DNA of 64,000 nt, taken from assembly GCF_018882325.1 (NCBI RefSeq), contig NZ_JACVOQ010000003.1:215389-279388 (forward strand), read 5' to 3'. This document shows positions 57,801 through 64,000 of the stretch, piece after piece (position 1 is the first letter of the stretch; each line of letters begins with the position of its first letter). The notes under the pieces are model-generated. The model saw nothing but the letters and a program-made list of their open reading frames with translations. It had not been told where the DNA came from and searched no databases. Origin of the DNA: Polynucleobacter sp. 78F-HAINBA. GTDB lineage: Bacteria; Pseudomonadota; Gammaproteobacteria; Burkholderiales; Burkholderiaceae. The position numbers and the translations under genes were made by a program.

Positions 57801-58232
57801 CTTGGCAAGAAGCTAGCCTGTCAAAAGCGCGTTCAAGAATTGTTGAGTGACTTTCTTGAACTTTGGGTTATTGGGACTCACCTTTCGATTGAGACCGATT
57901 CGTTGCCCAAGGCTAAGCGTTGGCTTTGGTTTTTGCGGGAGCTGCAAATTGTCGAGGCAATTGATATCACTCACACTCCATCCATTGGTAAGGATTTTCC
58001 ATCCGCTAAGCGTCAGCGGCAATATTGGAAAGATCAACTTGAGATAGGTCAGATCCAAGAGGCTGAGCCAAAAGTCTCCGACAGCACAAGGGGGAGGATT
58101 CGAGTGGATCTCGATTTAACTCAAATTTCCAAGAAGAAGGGCTTTCAGCAATATGAAGTGATTGCCGCGATGTTTGGGGTGAGGGCGGCATTATCTCTTC
58201 TAGCTTTGGTTCAGTGCACCTTTCTAGATTGA
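54840..58232 (+). CDS. Giant tyrosine recombinase with C-terminal extension (GmtY-like)
   Basis: 1130 aa; ordinary integrases have 300-450. Catalytic residues are complete: R573 (FFCGLRRSEVLGL), H707-H-L-R710-H711 (FHHLRHSFANW), H776 (LMGHAGLD) and nucleophile Y786 (MGSYIHLADF). An acidic tract DDSDEEEQEEGDDEY lies near 342-356 and may separate N-terminal DNA-binding modules from the core. About 340 residues follow the nucleophile, with no recognised domain. Tightly packed with the two preceding genes, so the three proteins probably act as one complex. Likely catalyses integration and excision of the island. Confidence 0.8.
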   Translation: MARVQISDLDPDIWVGWSHLEKSYPKLSDKAHAEQSINLSDLSVDTLKILYQVQQKNTQILKCKPETLKLDKSAIRAILLEVKHSAKTGSGFKVRRRFLEVIEAGNTLGRFDIPIPYVPAPLPPMPPSPFTHDNMKKMAKISPLLEAFNHSLKETRCTVSSQAWWGQALLSAMLNGALVDSVFLMELVKSLAQGRYDPQLRWVSLYPVKGKNPPKHPVLRRWFIDPATRLILVSSINQQKLVMPELKRVSDGQNVYGLISAYTHHHDFSDKLPGGIKALLDGVRVRLHLHMPPWLVQYASDRLVSTSLPEHVWDRLIHPPTKYESSLTSREMPALVGPISLVDDSDEEEQEEGDDEYEQRNAPIEQDEMLPSQLRDLGGVLNSKLDEPQKRVKAWLAANEGELLPSVRILGLWAAEHLLAKGRGRRVKRPRTTYQMVNCIAGRLVGQLGRLDLTKLGDEEAYLEVYQVALEDTPSNGVRRIVGRALKSLHQYLESKHGVLPLSDHDIFRVSGRGNSAVDTNLISLDSCLQISNHLEQEIKKLYGGLEGKNPKVNALVQQLQVALSLGFFCGLRRSEVLGLQIQDIDFIEGVSITQETPPEFWIEICKNGLRELKSRSANRLLPAFALMPAHALIAVRNLWVLRRNQIRASDKAQNPNTHDPLKAITGAEPLFNLFVKNGKVNDRDPNLERLTKALKHLNDDEGLRFHHLRHSFANWLALMFWLGEQGKGVFLPQWFLPTEHDSRRLMISASVRQSLLGSAPTNTRSMLQISSLMGHAGLDITMGSYIHLADFILGRKAYRLTPQLDTATLELLSGYSTSYLYEIERKLSVATPPQIRSGVYLDSICDRMLLEGKNIAPVKKKSTVKFTKSSAVIPPKEITAKTLQVLEILNFIEYAKTVPLPENEDSALHPLKLASERYGYRLEDLYLWIQKLPSLPQGVLRSKGVFLTKPKANRLVADLVGKPEQVSIAMETCELLKKIYQGEMPWLGKKLACQKRVQELLSDFLELWVIGTHLSIETDSLPKAKRWLWFLRELQIVEAIDITHTPSIGKDFPSAKRQRQYWKDQLEIGQIQEAEPKVSDSTRGRIRVDLDLTQISKKKGFQQYEVIAAMFGVRAALSLLALVQCTFLD

Positions 58233-58541
58233 GGTTTGCATCTCAATTTTTAAAGGGGGGCGACGGATTAAAAGAAGTCGTGTCTCTAAAAATTACTATA
58301 TAGCTATTGGCTTAGCTGTTAGAAAAAATCGGTGTGCGATTGAATATGTGATTGCTTTTTGGTGCAGAGTTCGAATTTGCATACTATGGCTCGAGTTGCT
58401 GACCCAGGAGTTAATGGCAAAGAGTCTCAATATATTCGCGGTCAATTCAAATAAATGTAGTGGGTTGGGTCTGGATCGCCTGAATTTTCGTTCTTTTCAT
58501 GATTTAATGATTTTTTCTGTAATGAATAATTAATCAATCCA
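58233..58541. other. Non-coding gap between recombinase trio and cargo operon, with degenerate tRNA-Val-like repeat
   Basis: 309 bases without a convincing gene. CTATATAG at 58296-58303 followed by CTATTGGCTTAGCTGTT resembles CTATATAG-GCTCGTAGCTCAGCTGGTT at 51300-51326 (8/8, then about 14 of 18 with one gap). This may be a degenerate copy of the left attachment region. A 22-codon ORF at 58386-58454 is probably fortuitous. The cargo promoter should be near 58500, where the DNA is very AT-rich. Confidence 0.4.
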
Positions 58542-59423
58542 ATGAGAACAGTAAGTATCAGCGCTTTAAATATTGTTATGCCATCGCCGCATAGTCCGGA
58601 GAGGTATGTTGAGTTATTTCATAATGCATATAAGCTTCGAAGGTCTATAAATATTCGCGGCGACTATGTGGCTCTTCTTGGCGCATGTCGGGATGATGCA
58701 ATAGAAGGCAGGCCAGCAGTTGTTGGAGAGCTCTATAAGTATTTTGAATTAAAAGTTGATAGCCAGTGGTTTAATACCCTCGAAAATAAAATCGCAGATG
58801 AAGATGAAAAAGCCCAAATTAACATCCCAGGGCATTTGAAGCCTCATTTTGAGGTTACCCCCTTTGTTTTCTTCCCGCATAAACATAGACTTTTGTTTAT
58901 CTCAAAAGAGATTGACGGTGCATTTACACCTAACCAGGCTCATCGATTATTTGAGGGTCTGCTTAATACGGGCTTGCTGCAGGCTAAATATGGACAAGTA
59001 GAGATAACCATTGAGCCTAGTATAGATACGCTCTCGAACATTCTTAAGATGCCAACCATTAAATACCTTCATATTGAGGTGAAGCCCCCAAACCCTGATG
59101 ATCAAGAGGCTGCTGAGAAGAGGTTATTCGAGAATCTATATGAACAAGGAGTTGATAAACAAGTGATTGAACTTCACTCTAATCAGCAGTCCGGCTTAAC
59201 CCCTAGCAATGAAATTAGATTGCTAGCAAAAATCGCTCAGTCCAATGGGAATGTAACGGGTCGAGGTATTGATGAGGCGGGAAGTGTAATCACACTATCG
59301 ACTCAAGAGCATCCGCTGGAAGAGCGTGTTACCTACAATCCTAGGATTCAAACAAGACTATCAATGTTGATTTCAACAGCTTTTGAATTGTTGCCTCGGA
59401 TCATTCGAAGGGAGTTGAAATGA
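58542..59423 (+). CDS. Uncharacterised cargo protein, possibly DUF4747 family
   Basis: 293 aa, soluble, no signal peptide. Opening VSISALNIVMPSPHSPERYV, then IRGDYVALLGACRDD, VTPFVFFPHKHRLLFISKEI and KYGQVEITIEPSIDTLSNIL suggest mixed alpha/beta modules. The general look recalls the DUF4747 family of uncharacterised accessory proteins, at low certainty. The final RIIRREL segment precedes a stop that overlaps the start of a membrane-protein gene (ATGA), indicating coupled translation. No catalytic motif was recognised. Base composition is more AT-rich than the core genes. Confidence 0.5.
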   Translation: MRTVSISALNIVMPSPHSPERYVELFHNAYKLRRSINIRGDYVALLGACRDDAIEGRPAVVGELYKYFELKVDSQWFNTLENKIADEDEKAQINIPGHLKPHFEVTPFVFFPHKHRLLFISKEIDGAFTPNQAHRLFEGLLNTGLLQAKYGQVEITIEPSIDTLSNILKMPTIKYLHIEVKPPNPDDQEAAEKRLFENLYEQGVDKQVIELHSNQQSGLTPSNEIRLLAKIAQSNGNVTGRGIDEAGSVITLSTQEHPLEERVTYNPRIQTRLSMLISTAFELLPRIIRRELK

Positions 59424-60031
59424 TAAAAAAATTATATGCTTCTTACAGCGGTGTTTTCAATATATTCAAAATGTATTGGGCAGCATACGGCGGCTTTTCA
59501 TCGCTGATTATTTCTCCATACTTCCATTTAGCAATTTTGATTGCTTGGCTTCTTCAACCCTATTGGATATCAGGTCAGTGGTGGAATACATCGATTTCAA
59601 TATTGCCAAATATCGTGGGCTTTGCTTTGGGTGGCTATGCAATTTTGGTTGGATTTGGTGATGATAAGTTTATGAAGGTAATTTCAAGAAAATCAGAAAA
59701 AACCAAAGTTTCCTACAGTCCATTTCTCGAGGTGAGTGCCGCATTTGCACATTTCATAATAGTCCAACTACTCGCACTTTTCTTTGCAATCATTGCTATC
59801 GGTATTTCTGTTGACGGTGTAATAAAGCTCGGAGAGAAAAGTGTGGGGCCAATAATATTCGGATGGGATTTTTCATACATCTTGACCAAGACTCCTGCTT
59901 TATTTAATGCTACGGGATTTTTCTTGTTTATATATGCATTATTAGCCGCTGTAGCGGCGACTTTATCGATTTTTAGGGTTACATCTTGGTTTGATCGCAT
60001 TAATAACATGTCAAATAATGAAGGCAATTAG
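59420..60031 (+). CDS. Four-helix membrane protein of cargo operon
   Basis: 203 aa with hydrophobic segments at about 33-48, 60-79, 107-131 and 163-187 and short basic cytoplasmic loops (KVISRKSEKTKVS). No transporter or enzyme motif; the glycine-rich NIVGFALGGYAILVGFGDD precedes the first loop. Paired by start-stop overlap with the soluble protein upstream: a sensor plus membrane effector arrangement is common in abortive-infection systems, but the role here is inferred only from layout. Confidence 0.6.
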   Translation: MIKKLYASYSGVFNIFKMYWAAYGGFSSLIISPYFHLAILIAWLLQPYWISGQWWNTSISILPNIVGFALGGYAILVGFGDDKFMKVISRKSEKTKVSYSPFLEVSAAFAHFIIVQLLALFFAIIAIGISVDGVIKLGEKSVGPIIFGWDFSYILTKTPALFNATGFFLFIYALLAAVAATLSIFRVTSWFDRINNMSNNEGN

Positions 60032-60046
60032 AGATCGGAGTGAAGA

Positions 60047-60244
60047 ATGAAAAAGTGCGTAAAAATACTAGATTCCAAATCAGGAAAGCAGGTTGTTGAA
60101 TATCCAATCTCGATTGACTATATAGCTCTTAATATTGGTGAAATTGATTTTTATAATGAAGCATGGAAGTGTGCTGTAGACGATAAGCTAGTTGAGTTAG
60201 ATAAAAGGCTGGAATATAGATTTGTCATAGATTCCAATTCATAA
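60047..60244 (+). CDS. 65-aa hypothetical protein of cargo operon
   Basis: Starts with CVKILDSKSGKQVVEYPISI and ends YRFVIDSNS; probably a small beta-rich domain. GGAG lies six to eight bases before the ATG and the gene follows the membrane-protein gene by 15 bases, so it looks like the third member of the operon. No family recognised. Confidence 0.55.
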   Translation: MKKCVKILDSKSGKQVVEYPISIDYIALNIGEIDFYNEAWKCAVDDKLVELDKRLEYRFVIDSNS

Positions 60245-60287
60245 ATCTCACTTTTCCACTCAATTCTTTTATTTTTTGCATGTAAGG

Positions 60288-60302
60288 GTTACTTAAAGTA
60301 AC
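60288..60302. promoter_or_regulatory. Perfect palindrome upstream of ParD-like antitoxin gene (operator candidate)
   Basis: GTTACTTAAAGTAAC: 7-base perfect arms around one base, 39 bases before the antitoxin start. Ribbon-helix-helix antitoxins commonly bind such short palindromes to repress their own gene. Confidence 0.5.
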
Positions 60303-60341
60303 ACTTTGAAAATTAGCCTGTTCCATATACAGTCAATCTAT

Positions 60342-60557
60342 ATGTTAGTGAACGTTAAATTATCAAAAGCAATTGTGCGGCAAGCGAAGTCTTGTGGCGC
60401 TGATCAGCATCGTTCAACAGCAGAGCAAATTGAGTATTGGGCGCAGATTGGGAAGGTTGGTCTTGATAACCCAGACTTGTCGTATTCGGTAATCTTTGGG
60501 ATCTTATTGGCTGATAAAGAGTCAGTTATCGGTGAATATGGCATTGGCAAGCTTTAG
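60342..60557 (+). CDS. ParD-like ribbon-helix-helix antitoxin, orphan
   Basis: 71 aa. VNVKLSKAIVRQAKSCGADQ, HRSTAEQIEYWAQIGKVGLD and NPDLSYSVIFGILLAD match the ParD-like (TA_anti-like, PF11903-type) antitoxins: a short strand then two helices with RSxxEQIEYWxxIG. No parE or other toxin frame follows; the next gene is hipB. A TTG at 60306 would add 12 residues not seen in the family. Confidence 0.65.
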   Translation: MLVNVKLSKAIVRQAKSCGADQHRSTAEQIEYWAQIGKVGLDNPDLSYSVIFGILLADKESVIGEYGIGKL

Positions 60558-60614
60558 GCGGGGGTAATGCTGTTTGGTTTGGCCTAAATCCTTAGACTTT
60601 ATTTGATATTAAAA

Positions 60615-60649
60615 TAGTAAATAAAGATAATAATGTGCTATATTTACTA
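60615..60649. promoter_or_regulatory. Inverted repeat in the hipBA promoter (operator candidate)
   Basis: TAGTAAATA (60615-60623) and TATTTACTA (60641-60649), perfect 9-base arms with a 17-base spacer, ending five bases before the hipB start. The spacing suits one dimer of an XRE repressor covering the promoter. Confidence 0.55.
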
Positions 60650-60654
60650 CTATT

Positions 60655-60993
60655 ATGTCTAATATAAAATTCAAATTTAAGACCAATTCTGAGCTTCAAG
60701 CAGAGCTTGGGCAGCGTTTGCGTCGCCTACGTTTACAGCGCAATATGCCTAGAGCAGAGTTGGCGGAAAAAGCAGGCGTAGCAGCAGGATCTATTGCTAA
60801 AGCCGAAGCGGGTGAGGATATTCGATTGTCGACCTTACTACGATTAATGCGTGTATTAGGCGGCTTAGATCAAGTGCTTCAACTCATTCCAGTAGCGCAA
60901 GTATCACCTCTTGAAGCAGTCGACCTTGGGCATGAGCGCAAGAATGCAAGACGCTTTGGAAAGAAGGCAACTACATCAAAGGGTAGGCCATGA
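60655..60993 (+). CDS. hipB: HipB-like antitoxin (XRE helix-turn-helix)
   Basis: 112 aa. Classic XRE domain at about 10-70: LGQRLRRLRLQRNMPRAELA, EKAGVAAGSIAKAEAGEDI, then RLMRVLGGLDQVLQLIP. It neutralises HipA and represses the operon. A basic tail (HERKNARRFGKKATTSKGRP) follows. Stop overlaps the hipA start. The ATG has no evident Shine-Dalgarno. Confidence 0.85.
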   Translation: MSNIKFKFKTNSELQAELGQRLRRLRLQRNMPRAELAEKAGVAAGSIAKAEAGEDIRLSTLLRLMRVLGGLDQVLQLIPVAQVSPLEAVDLGHERKNARRFGKKATTSKGRP

Positions 60994-62270
60994 GTGTTGG
61001 GGCGATCTCAGTAAGCCTTTGGGGAAAAAGAGTCTGCGCTATTGCTGTAGATGCTAACGGTCAACTGAACACGCAGTTTGACCCGGAGTTTGTTAAATTG
61101 AATTTAGATATTGCGCCGATTAATTTACCCCTTGAAGATTTGCGCCAAAATCCTTCTCAAATACAACGATTTGATGGTTTGCCTGAGCGAACCTATCGAG
61201 GCTTGCCAGCATTTTTAGTCGACTCGTTGCCAGATGATTTTGGTAACGCCTTGGTCAATCAATACATGGCTTCAAAAGGTATTTTGCCAAGAGATGTGAC
61301 TGTGTTGGATCGATTGGCCTATACAGGCAAAAGAGCAATGGGCGCATTTGAGTTTGTGCCAGCCACTAAAGATATTGTTAAAAATAAAGCTGCTTTAGAA
61401 ATGTCCAATCTTGTCGAGATGGCAAGAAGGGCGCTAACGGGTAATTTGGAAGATACTCCCGAGGAATCTTTGCAAGACTTACTGTCAGTTGGCACTTCTG
61501 CTGGTGGCGCAAGAGCAAAAGCGGTAATTGCTTGGAATCCCAAAACTAATGAAGTATTTGGTGGTCAGTTTGATGCGCCACCGGGCTCAGAGCACTGGCT
61601 TTTAAAGTTTGATGGTGTGGGTGAGGATACTGAGCATGGTTTATCAGAGGGCTACGGCAAGGTAGAGTATGCCTACTACTTGATGGCAAAAGAAGCTGGT
61701 ATAGATATGGCTGAGTCCAAACTGTTTGAAGAAAATGGCCGCTCACATTTTATGACTAAGCGCTTCGATCGAGAGGGTAACCAAAAGATCTTTTATCAAT
61801 CGTTATGTGGATTGATGGAAATGGATTTCAGACTAAAAGGCGTGCATGACTATCAGCAGTACTTAAGAGCAATCAATGCACTCAGCTTAGGGCATGACGC
61901 TTTATCCCAGGCATTTAGACGTATCGCTTTTAATATCATGGCTCGCAATTGTGATGACCATACTAAGAACTTTGGCTTCTTAATGGGTCCAGATGGCGTT
62001 TGGAAATTAGCACCTGCTTATGATGTGATGTATGCGTATAACCCAAAAGGCGAATGGACTTATCAACATTTATGCGGCATTAATGGCAAGTTCGATGAAC
62101 ATACGAGAGCGGACTTACTGACACTAGCAAAACAATTTGATATTAAAAAACCAGAATTGATATTAGATGATGTGAAAAGAGTTGTTAGCTCCTGGAGGTT
62201 GTTTGCTAAGGAAGTTGGGGTAAGCGACAAATTAACGAACGAAGTTTGGTCTAATTTAAAGTTGCTGTAA
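60990..62270 (+). CDS. hipA: HipA-like serine/threonine kinase toxin
   Basis: 426 aa, HipA_N then HipA_C kinase fold. Gly-rich SVGTSAGGARAKAVIAW with S170 as likely autophosphorylation site, catalytic N320-C-D322-D323-H-T-K-N, and metal-binding D345 in LAPAYDVMY. Known HipA toxins phosphorylate aminoacyl-tRNA synthetases and induce growth arrest. ATGA overlap with hipB. All key residues are intact, so the toxin is probably active. Confidence 0.88.
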   Translation: MSVGAISVSLWGKRVCAIAVDANGQLNTQFDPEFVKLNLDIAPINLPLEDLRQNPSQIQRFDGLPERTYRGLPAFLVDSLPDDFGNALVNQYMASKGILPRDVTVLDRLAYTGKRAMGAFEFVPATKDIVKNKAALEMSNLVEMARRALTGNLEDTPEESLQDLLSVGTSAGGARAKAVIAWNPKTNEVFGGQFDAPPGSEHWLLKFDGVGEDTEHGLSEGYGKVEYAYYLMAKEAGIDMAESKLFEENGRSHFMTKRFDREGNQKIFYQSLCGLMEMDFRLKGVHDYQQYLRAINALSLGHDALSQAFRRIAFNIMARNCDDHTKNFGFLMGPDGVWKLAPAYDVMYAYNPKGEWTYQHLCGINGKFDEHTRADLLTLAKQFDIKKPELILDDVKRVVSSWRLFAKEVGVSDKLTNEVWSNLKLL

Positions 62271-62609
62271 TCAGCCTATATCAGCCTCAAAATAGATTTT
62301 AAGCTTTGTAAGCCTCGCTTTTCACTCATTTCTTTGAGTGCTCCAAGTTTATTTTGGGTAAAAATAGCCTGCATCTTTGCAGGCTATTGATTTTTTTTCT
62401 AATTCTTGGCCCCTCGATCTTTGCTCGAACCGAGGGCAACGGATTACGACTGTAGGTGGTGGGGGGGATGAAGTTTGGGTGGTTGAGGTAGGGCCGGGTG
62501 CAGCCAACATTCAAGCATTCTCTTTTAAGCCGCTTATTCTGTTCGCAAATAGCCTTTATTGTTCAAATATTATGAGTATTTGGTAGCCCGCCCCCATAGC
62601 TCTCCGATC
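62271..62609. other. Intergenic stretch with terminator and G-rich segment
   Basis: 339 bases between the convergent hipA and GIY-YIG genes. Apart from the terminator at 62363-62398 it holds a small CCCTCG/CGAGGG inverted repeat (about 62412-62434) and a G-rich run at about 62456-62468. No convincing gene seen. Confidence 0.5.
62363..62398 (+). terminator. Intrinsic terminator downstream of hipA
   Basis: AATAGCCTGCA (62363-62373) pairs perfectly with TGCAGGCTATT (62378-62388) around a TCTT loop; a run of eight T follows at 62391-62398. Very strong. Confidence 0.93.
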
Positions 62610-63167
62610 TTATTTTTGGAATAAAGCCTCATTTCTTTGCCAATATTCAATAAATTGAGCTATATCTAAAAGTGCAATTGGAAAGATGGTTTCTTCAAAT
62701 TGAGCATCAAAACGATGTATTACCTCTTTAAAACTCATATCAACCAAAGTCTTGCCATGTTTATTGCGAGAACGTTTATGTTGATGAATAAAAATAAACA
62801 TCGCTTCGGCATAGTTCAATTGTTCTTGGGTTGCACCTGGTTTTAGTCCCAGAATGGAAAGCTTGGTCCAGTTGCGGCCCATCGTTTTTGTATGTCCTGA
62901 GCAGATACGTTTAAAGACATTCACGCTTTGGCCAATGTAGTAGATTCCGCCGGCTTGATTAAAGAGAAAGTAGATGGCTGGAACTGGGGGTAAATCTCTT
63001 CCAAGCAAATAAAGCGAGCGATAGTCAGGGCATGTATAACCTGCTGCTTTGATTTCATTAATAGAAAAGTCGATCAATCTTGTTTTGAGAAGATTGCGAA
63101 GAAATTCCTCGCCACGAAGTAGATATTCTTTGTCCTGTTGTGTCATTAGGTAATATGGGGTATTCAT
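62610..63167 (-). CDS. GIY-YIG nuclease-domain protein
   Basis: 185 aa. The GIY-YIG core is at about 68-125: AIYFLFNQAGGIYYIGQSVN (IYF and YIG strands), the catalytic-type Arg in VFKRICSGH, and a C-terminal helix with NYAEAMFIFIHQHKR including the family Glu. It starts two bases after the integrase stop codon, so it is translated with the integrase and may be part of the same mobile element. Confidence 0.75.
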   Translation of the reverse strand: MNTPYYLMTQQDKEYLLRGEEFLRNLLKTRLIDFSINEIKAAGYTCPDYRSLYLLGRDLPPVPAIYFLFNQAGGIYYIGQSVNVFKRICSGHTKTMGRNWTKLSILGLKPGATQEQLNYAEAMFIFIHQHKRSRNKHGKTLVDMSFKEVIHRFDAQFEETIFPIALLDIAQFIEYWQRNEALFQK

Positions 63168-63169
63168 TT

Positions 63170-63892
63170 TTATCCTGGAAGTTGAGAGTTCAGTAGTTGC
63201 TCAAAAGCCGAGCCGTCTTTACGAGTAAGGTTAGGTACATACCTTGAATAGGTAGTAAAAAGCATGCGAGTCGACGTGTGACCCATTTGCCGCGCAATCC
63301 ACTCTGGGTTTTCACCTGAGGCCAGCCAAAGCGTTGCCGCTGTATGGCGTGTTTGATAGGGTCGTCGTCGCTTAATGTTTAATTGCGTTAGCAGGGGATG
63401 CCAGATGCGATTAGCAAAGTTGTGGCGACTAAAGGGGTTGCCGTTGCTTGAGCAAAAGACGTATTCAGATTCAATTGCTTCTGTGTTTTTACGTTGCTCG
63501 ATTAAGGCTTGAATGACTGGAGTTGACAAGTCAATCGTGCGCTCTGATCCAGCAGTTTTGGTTGAATCAATTTCACCACCTACCCAAGCTTGTTCAATGG
63601 TTAGTCGAGCATTATTTAAATCAACGCTGGCCCAAGTAAGACCGAGCAATTCAGAGGTACGCATACCAGTAAAAAATGCGGTAGTGAGATAGGGTTGATA
63701 TTCCTTGGGAGCCGCCTCTAGGATTTGCCCTACTTCTAGCAAGGAGAAGGGCTCAATCTTGGTCTTGGAGATCCGCAAGGGTTTAATGCCGCGAAAACCT
63801 GTTTCAAATTCGTGGCGATCAGCTGCTTCAGTCAGAATTTGTTTCAAGATATTCAGAATCCCATTAATTCTGGTTGAATCGCTACCAATATC
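63170..63892 (-). pseudogene. Tyrosine integrase, 5'-truncated by IS3-family element
   Basis: The frame is open from the stop at 63170 up to the IS junction near 63892, coding for about 240 C-terminal residues including the whole catalytic domain: FFTGMRTSELLGLTW (Arg I), YQTRHTAATLW (box II, Tyr replacing the usual first His), MGHTSTRM and nucleophile in FTTYSRYVP. The N-terminal DNA-binding domain is missing because IS sequence adjoins. A TTG at 63847 could start a shortened product. Probably no longer a competent integrase. Confidence 0.75.
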
Positions 63893-64000
63893 CTAGACAC
63901 TTCCCAACCTCGCTTGGTACTGCTGTTCAAATCTTACCGGAGAAAGCCCATTGTTGTAGCTATGGCGTCTAACCGGGTTGTAAAACATTTCGATGTAATC
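63893..64000 (-). mobile_element. IS3-family transposase OrfB C-terminus (cut by window end)
   Basis: The last 35 codons of an IS3-family transposase on the minus strand: YIEMFYNPVRRHSYNNGLSP, then RFEQQYQARLGSV and stop. YNPxRxHSxxxxxSPxxFE is the diagnostic end of the IS3 DDE domain. The body of the element lies beyond 64000. The junction with the integrase is within a few bases of the stop. Confidence 0.88.

Noticed and set aside
58386..58454. 22-codon frame MARVADPGVNGKESQYIRGQ...
   Set aside because: Sequence looks protein-like and shares MARV with the 1130-aa protein start, but it is too short, has no ribosome-binding site and no continuation in another frame.
58348..58533. 61-aa frame between the recombinase trio and cargo operon
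   Set aside because: No ribosome-binding site, no domain, Cys/Leu-rich random-looking composition.
62326..62586. Two overlapping short frames (62326-62514 minus and 62377-62586 plus)
   Set aside because: Both run through the hipA terminator and the G-rich tract, with no ribosome-binding site.

Overview
The window looks like a chromosomal segment of a freshwater betaproteobacterium, most likely Polynucleobacter or a close Burkholderiaceae relative. This is inferred from gene content and order (carB-greA-DUF4149, yhbY/rlmE-ftsH-folP-glmM-pst), protein flavour and moderate GC; no database comparison was possible.

Layout. 1-8.8 kb is housekeeping: carB (5' cut by the window), greA, yhbY, rlmE, ftsH, folP, glmM. 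8.8-15.5 kb is the phosphate-sensing operon pstSCAB-phoU-phoB-phoR behind a near-consensus PHO box. 15.5-30.9 kb is mostly phosphate and magnesium physiology: two MgtC-like proteins, a CorA-like transporter, an ArsC-like reductase, a PhoA-type alkaline phosphatase and ppx. It also holds a minus-strand cluster that reads as membrane-lipid remodelling (PlcP-like phospholipase C, glycosyltransferase, diacylglycerol kinase, OlsB-like N-acyltransferase) with a divergent OlsA-like acyltransferase, then PPK2, a CYTH-like protein and a split chromate transporter. Further PHO-box candidates precede ppx, ppk2 and plcP, so many of these genes probably belong to one PhoB regulon that saves, stores and scavenges phosphate. 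30.8-51.3 kb is mixed core: a TonB receptor, tRNA-Pro and tRNA-Arg, lipoproteins, an alpha/beta hydrolase, a second PPK2 beside a lysine-rich PAKK-repeat protein, WrbA, aroC, ETF-QO, scoAB, an unusual CDF transporter-hydrolase fusion and relA.

51.3-64 kb is a mobile/accessory island. It begins in a decayed tRNA-Val(GAC) directly after relA. First comes a tightly packed three-gene module: a small protein resembling the ParB/Srx fold, a 935-aa protein with a divergent tyrosine-recombinase C-terminus, and a 1130-aa protein with a complete tyrosine-recombinase signature. The layout resembles the gamma-mobile-trio (GmtX/GmtY/GmtZ) elements. Behind it lie cargo genes: an AT-rich three-gene operon (a possible DUF4747-type protein, a four-helix membrane protein, a 65-aa protein) that is a good candidate for an uncharacterised defence or conflict system, an orphan ParD-like antitoxin and a hipBA toxin-antitoxin pair. 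The end of the window holds a GIY-YIG protein coupled to a tyrosine integrase whose 5' end is cut off by an IS3-family transposase.

Limits: all family assignments come from reading motifs in translated sequence; starts are chosen from visible Shine-Dalgarno sequences and family N-termini; the right end of the island lies outside the window.
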